A stretch of 64,000 bases of DNA, taken from Hyphomonadaceae bacterium (GTDB lineage: Bacteria; Pseudomonadota; Alphaproteobacteria; Caulobacterales; Hyphomonadaceae). A program made the translations under genes and the position numbers. The DNA lies in NCBI GenBank assembly GCA_027485145.1, contig JAIXRO010000027.1, forward strand, positions 1 to 64,000. Reading direction: 5' to 3'. Shown here one piece after another: positions 36,034 to 47,023 of this stretch. Each line of letters opens with the position of its first letter. Position 1 is the first letter of the stretch. The notes below the pieces were generated by a model that ran no database searches, was not told the DNA's origin, and saw only the letters and a program-made list of their open reading frames with translations.

Positions 36034-37068
36034 TTGACCTCAAAACGCGCCTTTGCCCTCGCCGCCATCATAGGTGTTGTTGCGGCGTTGCTCGGATGGT
36101 TCCTGCTGGGTCAGGGCCGCCGCAGCGACGAGATCCCGGGCGTGACCTACAAGGCGGAGTTCATCAATCCGGGTCCGATGCTGCACCTTGTGGACGTCCT
36201 GGCTTCCGACGCGCTTGAAGGGCGTGCGGCCGGCACAGCGGGCAACGAAGCGGCGCGCGCGTTCGTTCGCAAACGGTTCGAGGAGATCGGGCTGAAACCC
36301 TACCTGGCCAGCGGGTGGGAACAGCCGGTCACGATCCTGCCGCGCCCCGGTCTCGACGCGCCGGGCCCGGGCGCGAACCTGATCGGCTGGGTGCCGGGCG
36401 AGACGCCCGGTGAAGGGCCGATGATCGTTGTGACGGCTCATTACGATCACCTGGGCGTGGTCGACGGGCAAATCTACAATGGCGCGGACGACAATGCGTC
36501 CGGCACCGGGGCCCTCGTGGCAGCGGCGGAGCATTTTGCCGGAAACCCGCCGAAGCATGACATCCTGTTCGTGGCTCTGGACGCCGAGGAAGTCGGCTTC
36601 CTGGGCGCGCGCGAGTTCATGCGCGACCCGGCGACGGATGTTTCGCGCGCGGCGCTGAACATCAACCTCGACATGGTGAGCCGGTCCGATGTGGGCGAAC
36701 TCTATGCCGCGGGAACGTATCACACGCCGGCTTTGGCGGACCTGATCACCGGTGTGGCGAAGGATGCCCCCATCACGTTGCTCATGGGGCATGACCGGCC
36801 GGAAGAAGGCATCAACGACTGGACGCTGCAATCCGATCACGCCGTCTTTCATCAGGCGGGCATCCCGTTCCTTTATTTCGGCGTCGAAGACCATCCGGGC
36901 TATCACCAGCCCAGCGACGACTATGCCGCGATCACGCCTGACTTCTACGTCCGCGCCGCCGATACGCTGGTGATGGCTATACGCGCCGCCGATGCGCAGT
37001 TGCCCGCGATTTTCGCCCTTCGGCGTGCGCCCGTTCCCCCCGCTCCAACAGAAGGACTGCCCGAATGA
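36034..37068 (+). CDS. M28 family metallopeptidase, membrane-anchored
   Basis: This zinc aminopeptidase-like protein has an N-terminal membrane anchor (about 5-24) and a PA-less M28 catalytic domain. Metal and catalytic residues are visible in VVTAHYDHLG (H), NGADDNASGTGAL (D), ALDAEEVGFLGA (EE), INLDMVSR (D) and the final HPGYHQPSDDY histidine. I chose a TTG start at 36034 because GGAG (36024-36027) lies 6 bases upstream and the hydrophobic anchor begins there. The 344-residue protein ends with an ATGA overlap onto DUF1993. A longer frame upstream overlaps bolA and is rejected. Confidence 0.88.
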   Translation: MTSKRAFALAAIIGVVAALLGWFLLGQGRRSDEIPGVTYKAEFINPGPMLHLVDVLASDALEGRAAGTAGNEAARAFVRKRFEEIGLKPYLASGWEQPVTILPRPGLDAPGPGANLIGWVPGETPGEGPMIVVTAHYDHLGVVDGQIYNGADDNASGTGALVAAAEHFAGNPPKHDILFVALDAEEVGFLGAREFMRDPATDVSRAALNINLDMVSRSDVGELYAAGTYHTPALADLITGVAKDAPITLLMGHDRPEEGINDWTLQSDHAVFHQAGIPFLYFGVEDHPGYHQPSDDYAAITPDFYVRAADTLVMAIRAADAQLPAIFALRRAPVPPAPTEGLPE

Positions 37069-37571
37069 CCACTACGGTCTCCTACATGCTCAAGTCTTCA
37101 ACGAACCAGACGCTGGGCGCCCTGAAGGGCATCCTCGCGAAAGGCGCGGCACATGCCGGGATGATCAAATGCGAGGAAGCAGCGATGCTCGCCCAGCGCC
37201 TTTACCCCGACATGTTCGCGACGCCCCGGCAGGTTCAGATAGCCTGCGATACCGCAGCCCGCGGCGCGGCGCGCCTCGCCGAGATCGACATGCCGAACTT
37301 TCCGGATACGGAGCAGACATTCGCCGAATTGATTGCCCGCTGCCAGAAGGCGATCGATTTCGTCAACTTCATTGATGATGCCAGTATCGATGCGACGGCG
37401 AGCAAGACGCTGGAAATCCCGATGGGGCAGATCACGATGCCGATGACGGGGCAGGTGTACCTCTCAAGCTTCATCCTGCCGAACCTGCATTTCCATGCCT
37501 CGATGGCGTATGGCCTGCTGCGCATGCAGGGCGTGCCGGTGGGCAAGCGCGATTACCTGATGCCCGGCTGA
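37065..37571 (+). CDS. DUF1993 family protein
   Basis: This 168-residue soluble protein matches the DUF1993 family ([92 protein letters not shown]). The fold is a DinB-like four-helix bundle; H146 and H148-type residues in LHFHAS could bind metal, but the function is unknown. Its start overlaps the M28 stop by four bases (ATGA), so it is probably translationally coupled. Its end overlaps the convergent methyltransferase gene by 19 bases. Confidence 0.88.
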   Translation: MTTTVSYMLKSSTNQTLGALKGILAKGAAHAGMIKCEEAAMLAQRLYPDMFATPRQVQIACDTAARGAARLAEIDMPNFPDTEQTFAELIARCQKAIDFVNFIDDASIDATASKTLEIPMGQITMPMTGQVYLSSFILPNLHFHASMAYGLLRMQGVPVGKRDYLMPG

Positions 37572-38337
37572 GCGGGGCGGGCGACCAGAAGGCGAAGCGA
37601 TCCCGGATAGGCTGGCTGCGAGCGCAGCTGGCCGAACCGCCGGTCCCAATCCCCGCTTTCGAGGGACGCCTTCAGTGCACGGACATACTCGGTCTCGGTT
37701 TCAGCCGGCACGAAGCTCCAGGCTGAGCAGGACAGGCGCGCGGCCTCATCCAGGAGCTTCTCCGGGCGGCCATAATAGGCTTCATTGAATCCGTCGCGGC
37801 AGTTGAGGGGGACAGGCACGGGGCGGACATCGGCTTGCCCGCCAAGCGCGGCGTTCAGGCGCGATATCGCCGGATAGCGCCGCGCTTCCGCAGCGAGCAC
37901 CTCCGGTGCGTACTCATTCAGCCAGAATGCCTGAACCTCGTCCGGATCGCAGGTCAGGATCACCACCGGCCCGCGCGTGACCCGCCGCATCTCCGACAGG
38001 CCGGCTTCTAGATCGGGCCATTGATGCACGGTGAAGGTCGCCATCGCCGCGTCGAATAATTGATCCGGGAACGGCAGATTCTCCGCTACCCCGTCGATGG
38101 CGACCGAGAGATCGGCAGGTCGCTGGGCGCGCATCGATGCGGATGGCTCCAGGGCTGTCACGCGCCGTCCGCGCGGCTCATACGAACCCGCGCCGGCGCC
38201 GACATTCAGGATGGTGGATGCATCGGCGAGCGCGTCAAGGATCAGCGCCTCGATCAGCGGTTCCGGCTGGCGGTATCGTGCATAATGCTGGCCGATTGCG
38301 CCGTAGTTGGCATCACCCGCGCTGCCGTCCGTTTGTC

Positions 38338-38341
<4 letters not shown>
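37553..38341 (-). CDS. Class I SAM-dependent methyltransferase
   Basis: This 262-residue protein has a methyltransferase type 11 fold. Motif I is [13 protein letters not shown], the motif post I acidic residue is in [10 protein letters not shown], and motif IV is [37 protein letters not shown]. The target is unknown. The ATG at 38341 overlaps the purL stop (38340-38338) as ATGA, so it is translationally coupled to purL. That choice discards a longer frame into purL. A methyltransferase coupled to purL is not a standard arrangement. Confidence 0.9.
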
Positions 38342-40599
<2,258 letters not shown>

Positions 40600-40637
40600 T
40601 CCGGGCGTTTAGCGGCAAAGCCTGCGAGTCGCCAGAC

Positions 40638-41642
40638 CTAGTTCGTCGCGGCGTCGATGGCGGCAAGATGGCTTTTTTTCGTGACGCCGGGCAGGAAACT
40701 CGCCTCGAAACTGTTGCGGGCCAGCTGGACGATCTGCGCATCGCTGAGGCCGAGCGCCTGCGACACCTGCTCATAGTTGCGACCGATATAGCCGCCGAAA
40801 TAGGCCGGATCGTCCGAGTTCACCGTCACCATGAGGCCGGCTTCCAGCTGCGCCTTCACGGGGCTGTCTTTCAGGTCGTGGATCACGCAAAGCGACAGGT
40901 TCGACAACGGGCAATTCGTCAGCGGCGTCTGGGTATCCCGCAGGATCTCGATCAGGGCGGGGTCTTCCATCGAGCGGTTGCCGTGGTCGATCCGGTCCAC
41001 GCCGATATCCAGCAGCGCCTCGCGCACATATTGCGGCGGGCCTTCTTCGCCGGCGTGCATGCACAGCTTGAAGCCCATCTCACCGCAACGCTTGTACAGC
41101 CGCTCGAACTTCAGCGGCGGATGGCCCATTTCGGAAGAGTCGAGCCCGACGCCGACGAACTTGTCATGCCACGGCTCGGACACCTTCAAGAGGTCAAAGC
41201 CCTCGTCTTCGGACAGGTGGCGAAGGAAGCTCATGATCAGGTAGCCGGATATCCCCAGCTCCTTTTCCCCGCGCGCGAGCGCTGCGAGGATGCCCTCCGT
41301 CACTGCGCCGAAGGGCACGCCGCGCGCGGTATGCGCCTGCGGGTCAAAGAACATCTCGACATGGCGCACATTGTCGGCCGCGGCGCGCTGCAGGTAGGCC
41401 CAGGTCAGGTCGTGGAAGTCTTCGTCGGTGCGCAGCACCTGCATGCCCTCGTAATAGAGGTCGAGGAACTCCTGAAGGTTCGAGAAATTGTAGGCGGCCT
41501 TGGCCTCGTCCAGCGTCTTGAAGCGCAGGTCGATCTTGTTGCGCGCCGCGAGCTGCATCATCAGCTCCGGCTCGAAACTGCCTTCGATATGCAGGTGGAG
41601 TTCAGCCTTTGGGAGGCGCTGGATCAGGTCAGGTTGTGTCAT
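40638..41642 (-). CDS. Adenine deaminase (adenosine deaminase family)
   Basis: This 334-residue amidohydrolase has the H16-x-H18 metal pair in AELHLHIEGSFEPEL, the catalytic region MHAGEEGPPQYV, IDHGNRSMEDP and VNSDDPAYFGG. GLDSSEMGHPPLKFERLY carries serine where adenosine deaminases have glycine-type residues, a pattern of the bacterial adenine deaminases (PA0148 group), which convert adenine to hypoxanthine. The assignment to adenine over adenosine is moderately confident. It lies between the cytochrome gene and purL on one strand, so it may be part of a purine salvage/synthesis transcript. Confidence 0.85.
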   Translation of the reverse strand: MTQPDLIQRLPKAELHLHIEGSFEPELMMQLAARNKIDLRFKTLDEAKAAYNFSNLQEFLDLYYEGMQVLRTDEDFHDLTWAYLQRAAADNVRHVEMFFDPQAHTARGVPFGAVTEGILAALARGEKELGISGYLIMSFLRHLSEDEGFDLLKVSEPWHDKFVGVGLDSSEMGHPPLKFERLYKRCGEMGFKLCMHAGEEGPPQYVREALLDIGVDRIDHGNRSMEDPALIEILRDTQTPLTNCPLSNLSLCVIHDLKDSPVKAQLEAGLMVTVNSDDPAYFGGYIGRNYEQVSQALGLSDAQIVQLARNSFEASFLPGVTKKSHLAAIDAATN

Positions 41643-41686
41643 GCGTCAAGACGTAACCGAACGTCCCGAAGGCGTCCAGAACGCGC

Positions 41687-42085
41687 TCAGTCTGCGCTGC
41701 CCGACTGCACAGATTTCAGGTAGGCGATGAGGCCGGCGGCGTCGATTTGTTCAAATTGCCAGTCCGGCATGTCGGGATGATCGCTGACGGTGCTTTCGGC
41801 GAAACCCGCTTCGAGCGTGTCCAGATCAACCGTCTGGCTGAGGAGGCGCAAGGGCGGTGCGTCCGGATGCGGGCTTTCGTCTGCCGCGCCGACGGCATGG
41901 CAACCCGCGCAGGCGGCCTCGGCAATCGCTTCGCCGCGGCCCACGAGTTCGTCTTGCGCCGGCTTGTCCGTTGTTTCCGAAACCGCCGGAGCCGGTTCAG
42001 GTGGCGTCTCAATCGAGGCTTTGGAGCAAGCTGAAAGAGACAGCGCGACGCAAGCGGCGATCAAGGCGAGCGCCCGTGTTATCAC
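41687..42085 (-). CDS. Class I cytochrome c lipoprotein
   Basis: This 132-residue protein is a lipoprotein (lipobox LSAC, C20) with a Thr/Pro/Glu-rich spacer (24-45) and a small cytochrome c domain. The haem site is C59-A-G-C62-H63, and M106 in HPDMPDW is the likely axial ligand. It probably carries electrons at the periplasmic face of the inner membrane. The start overlaps the purQ stop (ATGA at 42085-42082), so it is translationally coupled to purQ, an unusual partner. Role and redox partner are unknown. Confidence 0.92.
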   Translation of the reverse strand: MITRALALIAACVALSLSACSKASIETPPEPAPAVSETTDKPAQDELVGRGEAIAEAACAGCHAVGAADESPHPDAPPLRLLSQTVDLDTLEAGFAESTVSDHPDMPDWQFEQIDAAGLIAYLKSVQSGSAD

Positions 42086-42750
42086 GCTGCTGCCATGAGG
42101 CTTTCGAACAGGCGTACGCCATCGGCGCCGCCTTCGTGGCCGCCGACGGCGCGTTCAGGGTGGGGCATCAGGCCGAGGACACGCCCGTTTTCCGACAGGA
42201 CGCCGGCGATATCGCGGGCCGCGCCATTGGGGTTCTCGCCCGCTGCGTAGCGGAAGGCGACCCGGCCTTCGCCTTCGAGGCGGTCAAGCGTGGCAGTGTC
42301 GGCGTAATAGTTACCCTGGGCGTGCGCGATCGGGAGAATGATCTCGCTGCCAGCCGCGTAAGCACTCGTGAAGGCGGTATTCGCGCTGTCCACTTTCAGC
42401 TTCTGAGGGCGGCAAACGAAGTGCAGCGAAGCATTCCGGATCAGCGCGCCCGGCAGAAGTCCCATCTCGGTCAGGATCTGGAAGCCGTTGCAGGCGCCCA
42501 GCACATAGCCGCCGCGGGCCGCATGGTCTCTGAGTTGAGAAATGACCGGCGAGTTGGCCGCCATCGCGGCGCAGCGAAGGTAATCGCCATAGGTGAAGCC
42601 GCCGGGCACCATCACGAGGTCGGTGCCCTCCGGGATCACGCCGTCCTTGTGCCAGACCATGGCGGGGGGCTTGCCGGTCAGCTTTTTCAACGCGTCATGC
42701 GCATCGCGGTCGCAGTTCGAGCCCGGAAAGACAATTACAGCGGTTTTCAT
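42082..42750 (-). CDS. purQ: Phosphoribosylformylglycinamidine synthase subunit PurQ
   Basis: PurQ is the glutaminase subunit that supplies ammonia for FGAM synthesis. The class I glutamine amidotransferase triad is visible: the nucleophile C87 in [10 protein letters not shown] and the HxE in [29 protein letters not shown] is the family signature, and the 222-residue length is normal. The start ([16 protein letters not shown]) at 42750 has AAGGAG 9 bases upstream. The upstream 168 bases hold no purS; an entericidin gene runs the other way at 42919. Confidence 0.97.
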   Translation of the reverse strand: MKTAVIVFPGSNCDRDAHDALKKLTGKPPAMVWHKDGVIPEGTDLVMVPGGFTYGDYLRCAAMAANSPVISQLRDHAARGGYVLGACNGFQILTEMGLLPGALIRNASLHFVCRPQKLKVDSANTAFTSAYAAGSEIILPIAHAQGNYYADTATLDRLEGEGRVAFRYAAGENPNGAARDIAGVLSENGRVLGLMPHPERAVGGHEGGADGVRLFESLMAAA

Positions 42751-42918
42751 GTTGCGCTCCTTAGCAGGGAGTCGCCTGCCTTGAAAACAGCCCGCATAGC
42801 CCCGGCAAGTACTGAGACTATTCCGCCACAGTTTCGGCCATTTCGGGCTTAGGATGGGTTGCTCTGCCGGACCGGGCAGGCCACCTTCCGACTCATCAAC
42901 CAAGCAGGAGATTGATCC

Positions 42919-43071
42919 ATGAAAAAACTCGCAGCTGCCCTTTTCGTTGTCGCCCTCGTTCCGTCGCTCGCCGCCTGCAACACCGTCAAAGGCGTTGGCA
43001 AGGACGTGCAAGCTGGCGGCGAAGTCGTCGAAGAAGTGGCGAAAGAAGTCGAATCCGAAATCACCGAGTAA
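42919..43071 (+). CDS. Entericidin A/B family small lipoprotein
   Basis: This 50-residue protein begins [20 protein letters not shown] with lipobox LAAC (C20), then [17 protein letters not shown], the signature of the entericidin (EcnA/EcnB) family. The tail is Glu/Lys-rich and amphipathic. Members are small cell-envelope lipoproteins linked in enterics to a toxin-antidote-like pair; a single copy such as this is common in alphaproteobacteria, with no established role. An AGGAG site lies 9 bases before the ATG. Confidence 0.88.
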   Translation: MKKLAAALFVVALVPSLAACNTVKGVGKDVQAGGEVVEEVAKEVESEITE

Positions 43072-43107
43072 TCAGACCGCGGCCGGCGGAGCAAATCGCT
43101 TCGCCGG

Positions 43108-43452
43108 TCACCCTTTTCCCTGGAAGATGAACCAGGCACCCAGCGCAATCAGGCCGAACCCTATGGCGTGGTTCCAGCCGAGCGGCTCCTTCAGAACCCA
43201 AACAGAAAATCCGGCAAACACGATCAGGGTGATCACTTCCTGGATCGTTTTCAGCTGTGCGGCCGAATAGACGCTGTGCCCCCAGCGGTTGGCGGGCACA
43301 GCGAAGCAATACTCGAGAAGCGCGATTCCCCAACTCGCCAGAATGACCAGCACGAGCGGCGCTGCCTTGAATTTCAGGTGGCCATACCAGGCGAGCGTCA
43401 TGAACAGGTTCGAAATCGAAAGCATCACGATCGGCAGGATATGAGGCGGCAT
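43108..43452 (-). CDS. DUF486 (DMT-like) membrane protein
   Basis: This 114-residue integral membrane protein has four hydrophobic helices, including LVLVILASWGIALLEYCFAVPANRWG, the clear DUF486 signature, and then the sequence AQLKTIQEVITLIVFAGFSVWVLKEP. The family resembles half of a drug/metabolite transporter, probably acting as a dimer, and its substrate is unknown. Its stop lies beside a CCGGCG/CGCCGG stem (43083-43107) that may end both it and the convergent entericidin transcript. Confidence 0.88.
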   Translation of the reverse strand: MPPHILPIVMLSISNLFMTLAWYGHLKFKAAPLVLVILASWGIALLEYCFAVPANRWGHSVYSAAQLKTIQEVITLIVFAGFSVWVLKEPLGWNHAIGFGLIALGAWFIFQGKG

Positions 43453-43534
43453 GCGGGCGCTCCGGGCAGGTGACGCCTGAACCTATCCCGGGTCGCCGGC
43501 GGCACAAGTTCCGCTTTTCGCCTGGCGGCCCGCG

Positions 43535-44311
43535 TCAGTCGGCAAATGTGGCGATCACCGGCACATGGTCGGACGGCTTCTCGAGGGCCCGTGCCTTCCG
43601 GAAGATCTCGATGCCCTGCAGCCGGTCCGCCATGCGCGGGCAAGCCAACACATGGTCGATCCGGATGCCATGATCCTTCTGGAACGCGCCGGCCTGATAG
43701 TCCCAGAATGTGTACTGATGCGCCCGCCCGTCGCAGGCCTCGAAAGATTCGGTCAGGCCGAGGTACTTAAGCCGCCGGAACGCCGCGCGGGTGTCCGGCA
43801 GGCCGAGGGCGTCCGTGTTCCAGACGGTGTCGTCCCAGCAGTCTTCGGGTCCGGGGATGCAGTTATAATCGCCGCAGATCACGAAAGGCTGCTCCGCCTT
43901 CAGCATTTCGGCCGCCTGCCGTTCGAGGGCGTCAGACCATTCGAGCTTGTAGTCATACTTCTCGCCCGGCGCGGGATTGCCGTTGGGCACATAAATGCCC
44001 GCGACGCGAACCGGGCGAGGGGACAATACCGTCGCTTCGATGTAGCGCGCCTGCGCATCGACCAGCGTGGTCATCTCCTTCGAGACGTCTTCGAGCGGGA
44101 ATTTCGAAAGAATCGCGACGCCGTTATAGGTTTTCTGGCCGTGAACGGCGCAGTTCCAGCCTTGCTCTTCCAGTTCCAGGTAAGGGAATGCGTCGTTCTC
44201 GCACTTCAGTTCCTGAAGGCAGACGACATCGGCAGAGATGGCGTCCAGCACCTCCAGAACGGTCGGCAGGCGAGCCTTGATCGAGTTTACATTCCAGGTG
44301 GCGATACGCAT
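43535..44311 (-). CDS. xth: Exodeoxyribonuclease III
   Basis: This 258-residue AP endonuclease and 3' exonuclease of base-excision repair has MRIATWNVNSIKARLPTVLEVL, VVCLQELKCEND (catalytic E), GIYVPNGNP, CGDYNCIPGPEDCWD and the terminal DHVPVIA with the catalytic histidine. It starts at the standard N-terminus. It lies divergent from tatA; the intervening 81 bases carry the tat promoter. Confidence 0.95.
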   Translation of the reverse strand: MRIATWNVNSIKARLPTVLEVLDAISADVVCLQELKCENDAFPYLELEEQGWNCAVHGQKTYNGVAILSKFPLEDVSKEMTTLVDAQARYIEATVLSPRPVRVAGIYVPNGNPAPGEKYDYKLEWSDALERQAAEMLKAEQPFVICGDYNCIPGPEDCWDDTVWNTDALGLPDTRAAFRRLKYLGLTESFEACDGRAHQYTFWDYQAGAFQKDHGIRIDHVLACPRMADRLQGIEIFRKARALEKPSDHVPVIATFAD

Positions 44312-44338
44312 GAGCTGTCCATAACCAGCTTGGCCCCA

Positions 44339-44367
44339 TTGTTCCAGCCGATACCGGCGCCTATACT
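44339..44367 (+). promoter_or_regulatory. Sigma-70-type promoter of tatABC
   Basis: TTGTTC (44339-44344), exactly 17 bases, then TATACT (44362-44367), 25 bases before the tatA start. The leader includes GGAG as ribosome site. Confidence 0.7.
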
Positions 44368-44392
44368 AAGAGGCTGATCCCGGAGAATTGCC

Positions 44393-44608
44393 ATGCACGC
44401 TCCAAGCCTGTTCCAACTGCTGCTCATCCTGGGCGTCGCGCTGCTGTTGTTCGGTGGCCGCGGCCGCCTGTCCAACATCATGGGCGATGCTGCGAAGGGA
44501 ATCACCGCCTTTCGCAAGGGACTGCAGGATGATGGCGCCGCGTCCGGCGAGAAAAAGGACGATCTGGTGAACATCACCCCCAAGAAGGACGACACGAAGA
44601 CGTCGTGA
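44393..44608 (+). CDS. tatA: Sec-independent translocase subunit TatA
   Basis: TatA oligomers form the passage for folded twin-arginine proteins. This 71-residue protein has the short N-terminal membrane helix (about 6-20), the FGG hinge (LLLFGGRGRLSNIMGD), an amphipathic helix (AKGITAFRKGL) and a charged Lys/Asp tail. These features and its place before tatB and tatC establish the call. Confidence 0.95.
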   Translation: MHAPSLFQLLLILGVALLLFGGRGRLSNIMGDAAKGITAFRKGLQDDGAASGEKKDDLVNITPKKDDTKTS

Positions 44609-44633
44609 CCGCTAGGACGGAGGGCGCATTGCC

Positions 44634-44996
44634 ATGCTGCCCGGTGTCGGGTTTTCCGAAATTCTCATCATTGGCCTCGCGGCGCTGATTTTTATCGGCC
44701 CGAAGGACCTGCCCATGCTGATGCGCCGGGTGGGCGAGTTCATCGGCAAGGGCCGCCGGATGGCCCGGGAGTTCCAGTCCGCGTTCGAGGATATCGCGCG
44801 CCAGAGCGAGCTTGAAGAGCTGAAAAAGGAAATCCAGGCCCTCAAGCAATCCAATGTGCTTACCAAGGCGCAGGAAGACCTTGCGGCGGTCGAGGCCGAC
44901 ATCAATTCCGCCGTGATGCGGGCCTATCCAGCGGCGCCGGACGCAGCCATCCCCGCACCGGCTGAACCGCCCCCGGCCGGGGAGAGCAAGGCGTGA
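44634..44996 (+). CDS. tatB: Sec-independent translocase subunit TatB
   Basis: TatB pairs with TatC as the twin-arginine signal receptor. The 120-residue protein starts MLPGVGFSEILIIGLAALIFIGPKDLPMLMRRVGEFIGKGRRMAREFQ: an N-terminal helix with the GPKDLP hinge, then a long amphipathic helix to about 85 and an Ala/Pro-rich tail. It ends with an ATG/TGA overlap onto tatC. Confidence 0.96.
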   Translation: MLPGVGFSEILIIGLAALIFIGPKDLPMLMRRVGEFIGKGRRMAREFQSAFEDIARQSELEELKKEIQALKQSNVLTKAQEDLAAVEADINSAVMRAYPAAPDAAIPAPAEPPPAGESKA

Positions 44997-45820
44997 ATTA
45001 CGTGCCGCCAAAGGACGAGCAGCCGGAAATCACCGACGACGTGGAATCGAGCCGCGCGCCGCTGCTCGAACACCTGAACGAATTGCGATCGCGGCTGATC
45101 AAGTGTCTGATCGCCCTGCTGGTGGCGACCTGCATCTGCTTCACCTTTGCCCCGGACATCTACAACCTGCTGGTGACGCCGTTCGCGACGATGGCTGAGG
45201 AGCTGCGGGGCTCGAAGCTCGAGTTCATCTTCACGGCGCCGATGGAGTTCTTCTTTGCGCAGCTGAAGCTTGCGCTGTTCGCCGGCGTGTTCCTGGCGTT
45301 TCCGTATCTCGCCTATCAGCTCTACGCGTTCGTGGCCCCGGGGCTCTACAAGTCCGAACGCGGCGCGTTCTGGCCCTATCTCGTGCTGTCGCCGGTCCTG
45401 TTCGCGCTTGGCGCCGCTCTGGTCTATTTCACCGTATTGCCCATGCTCGCGCGCTTCACCGTGTCGATGGAGCAGGCAGAGGCGGCGGGCACGACGATCC
45501 AGCTTCTCCCCCGGGTCGGGGACTATCTGTCACTGGTCATGACACTCATGATGGCGTTCGGCATCTCGTTCCAGCTGCCGCTCGTGCTGACCCTGCTTGG
45601 CCGTCTGGGTGTCGTCACCTCCAGCATGCTGGCGACGGGCCGGAAGTACGCGATTGTCGGTATCTTGACCTTTGCGGCGCTGTTCACGCCGCCGGACATC
45701 ATGTCCCAAATTCTGCTCGCTGTGCCGGTTTACCTGCTCTACGAGATCTCGATTATTTCGGTAAAACTCATCGAACGGCGGGCGGACAAGGCCGTTTCCG
45801 CTGCGGCAACAGGGAATTGA
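44993..45820 (+). CDS. tatC: Sec-independent translocase subunit TatC
   Basis: TatC is the six-helix membrane receptor for twin-arginine signals. The 275-residue protein has the conserved APLLEHLNELRSRLIKCL N-terminus with the essential EHLxELRxR motif, FIFTAPMEFFFAQLKLALFAGVFLAFPYLAYQLYAFVAPGLYKSER, and later helices including MMAFGISFQLPLVL. The ATG overlaps tatB by four bases. Confidence 0.97.
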   Translation: MNYVPPKDEQPEITDDVESSRAPLLEHLNELRSRLIKCLIALLVATCICFTFAPDIYNLLVTPFATMAEELRGSKLEFIFTAPMEFFFAQLKLALFAGVFLAFPYLAYQLYAFVAPGLYKSERGAFWPYLVLSPVLFALGAALVYFTVLPMLARFTVSMEQAEAAGTTIQLLPRVGDYLSLVMTLMMAFGISFQLPLVLTLLGRLGVVTSSMLATGRKYAIVGILTFAALFTPPDIMSQILLAVPVYLLYEISIISVKLIERRADKAVSAAATGN

Positions 45821-45921
45821 GGGTTTTGTCCACCTGCTGACCCCAGTTGCATTTTTCTTGCAGGTCACGATGGTGGACGGCGGGCATTCAACCGTCTCCC
45901 GAGAAACGAGGAGCCTCCCGC

Positions 45922-46935
45922 GTGGCGCGCTTGAACAGCGTTTTGCTGGTCGATTTCGACAACCTCTACGGCGCGGCCGAAGAGGATGTCGTGAACAACC
46001 TGTCTAACTGGCTATTGTGGCTCGAAGACGGCGCGCTGTCTCCGAAAGGCAAGAAGCGCCGCTTCGTCCACAAGCGCGTCTACTGGAACCTGCAGTTCGA
46101 CAAGTACCGGCCCGATTTTGAACGCGCAGGTTTCGAGGCGTTCAACTGCCGGGCGCTCGCCAAGCGCAAGATCAGCGCCGGCAAGAGCTCCGCCGACATT
46201 GTCATCACGATGGACGCGATCGAGCTGGCGATGAAGACGAAGAAGCTCGACGAGATGATCATCCTGACGACGGATTCGGACTTTGTGCCCGTGGTGAACC
46301 GCGTCCAGCACCCTGGCCTGCGCGTCGTCACCGGCGGCAAGGAGACGGACCCGACCTATGAGCTGTTCAGCCAGCATGCCGACGCGGTGATCCACATGGC
46401 GGCCTTCCGGTCGGCCTTCGAGTACCAGCGGGCTGAGCGCAAGTGGTATCAGTTCAATATTCCCGCACCGGTCGTGCCGGCGCCCTTGCTGCAGCGGGAG
46501 CGCCAGTCTCCGCTGCTTGGCCGGGTGCTTTCGGCGCTCGCCACTGGCGAAACCGGCGACAGCAGCATTGCGCCGGAGCTGCACCGCGGCGCCAGCCTGA
46601 TCAAGGCACTGGGCGAGCGGATGCCGGACCAGGTGTTGTCCAAAACCAAGATCGTGCGGGCGCTGACTGCCATTCCGGAATTCACGCCGGAATACTCCAA
46701 CGGTGTGCGCCCCTGGCTTGGCCACAAGAATTTCGCGGCGATGATGCGCCGCCTGTCGCAGATCCATCCGGAAATCCAGGTGAAGCCGCTGGGGCAGGGC
46801 CGCGTCGAGGTGATCTACCGTGAGCCGGGCACGGCGCCGCGCACCGTCGCCGCCGAGCCTGAGGTGCGCCCGGCTCAGACGCCGATGGATGAGACCGAGG
46901 CCCCGCTGCCGGAAGGCCTGCATTCCCCGGCCTGA
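45922..46935 (+). CDS. NYN domain (PIN-like) RNase-type protein
   Basis: This 337-residue protein has an N-terminal NYN/PIN-like nuclease domain (about 1-160). Acidic catalytic positions are visible in LLVDFDNLYG, SSADIVITMDAIELA and LTTDSDFVPVV. The second half (about 190-305) is helical with repeated hydrophobic spacing (SLIKALGERMPDQVLSKTKIVRALT) and could be a LOTUS/OST-HTH-like winged helix, but that is tentative. The start is a GTG at 45922 with CGAGGAG 8 bases upstream. The tail is Pro/Glu-rich. It sits between tatC and serS, which are adjacent in most relatives. An RNA target is inferred. Confidence 0.85.
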   Translation: MARLNSVLLVDFDNLYGAAEEDVVNNLSNWLLWLEDGALSPKGKKRRFVHKRVYWNLQFDKYRPDFERAGFEAFNCRALAKRKISAGKSSADIVITMDAIELAMKTKKLDEMIILTTDSDFVPVVNRVQHPGLRVVTGGKETDPTYELFSQHADAVIHMAAFRSAFEYQRAERKWYQFNIPAPVVPAPLLQRERQSPLLGRVLSALATGETGDSSIAPELHRGASLIKALGERMPDQVLSKTKIVRALTAIPEFTPEYSNGVRPWLGHKNFAAMMRRLSQIHPEIQVKPLGQGRVEVIYREPGTAPRTVAAEPEVRPAQTPMDETEAPLPEGLHSPA

Positions 46936-47023
46936 GTCGATTGGCCTGAGTGTGGACAGGAGGGGGCGGCGCGGATTAGAGCCTGTCGTCACAACCGACG
47001 TCCTTTCAAGGCCCTGACCTCCC

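Noticed and set aside
43083..43107. CCGGCG/CGCCGG stem between entericidin and DUF486 genes
   Set aside because: A short stem with a long loop and weak T-tract; it may be a weak bidirectional terminator, not supported enough to list.
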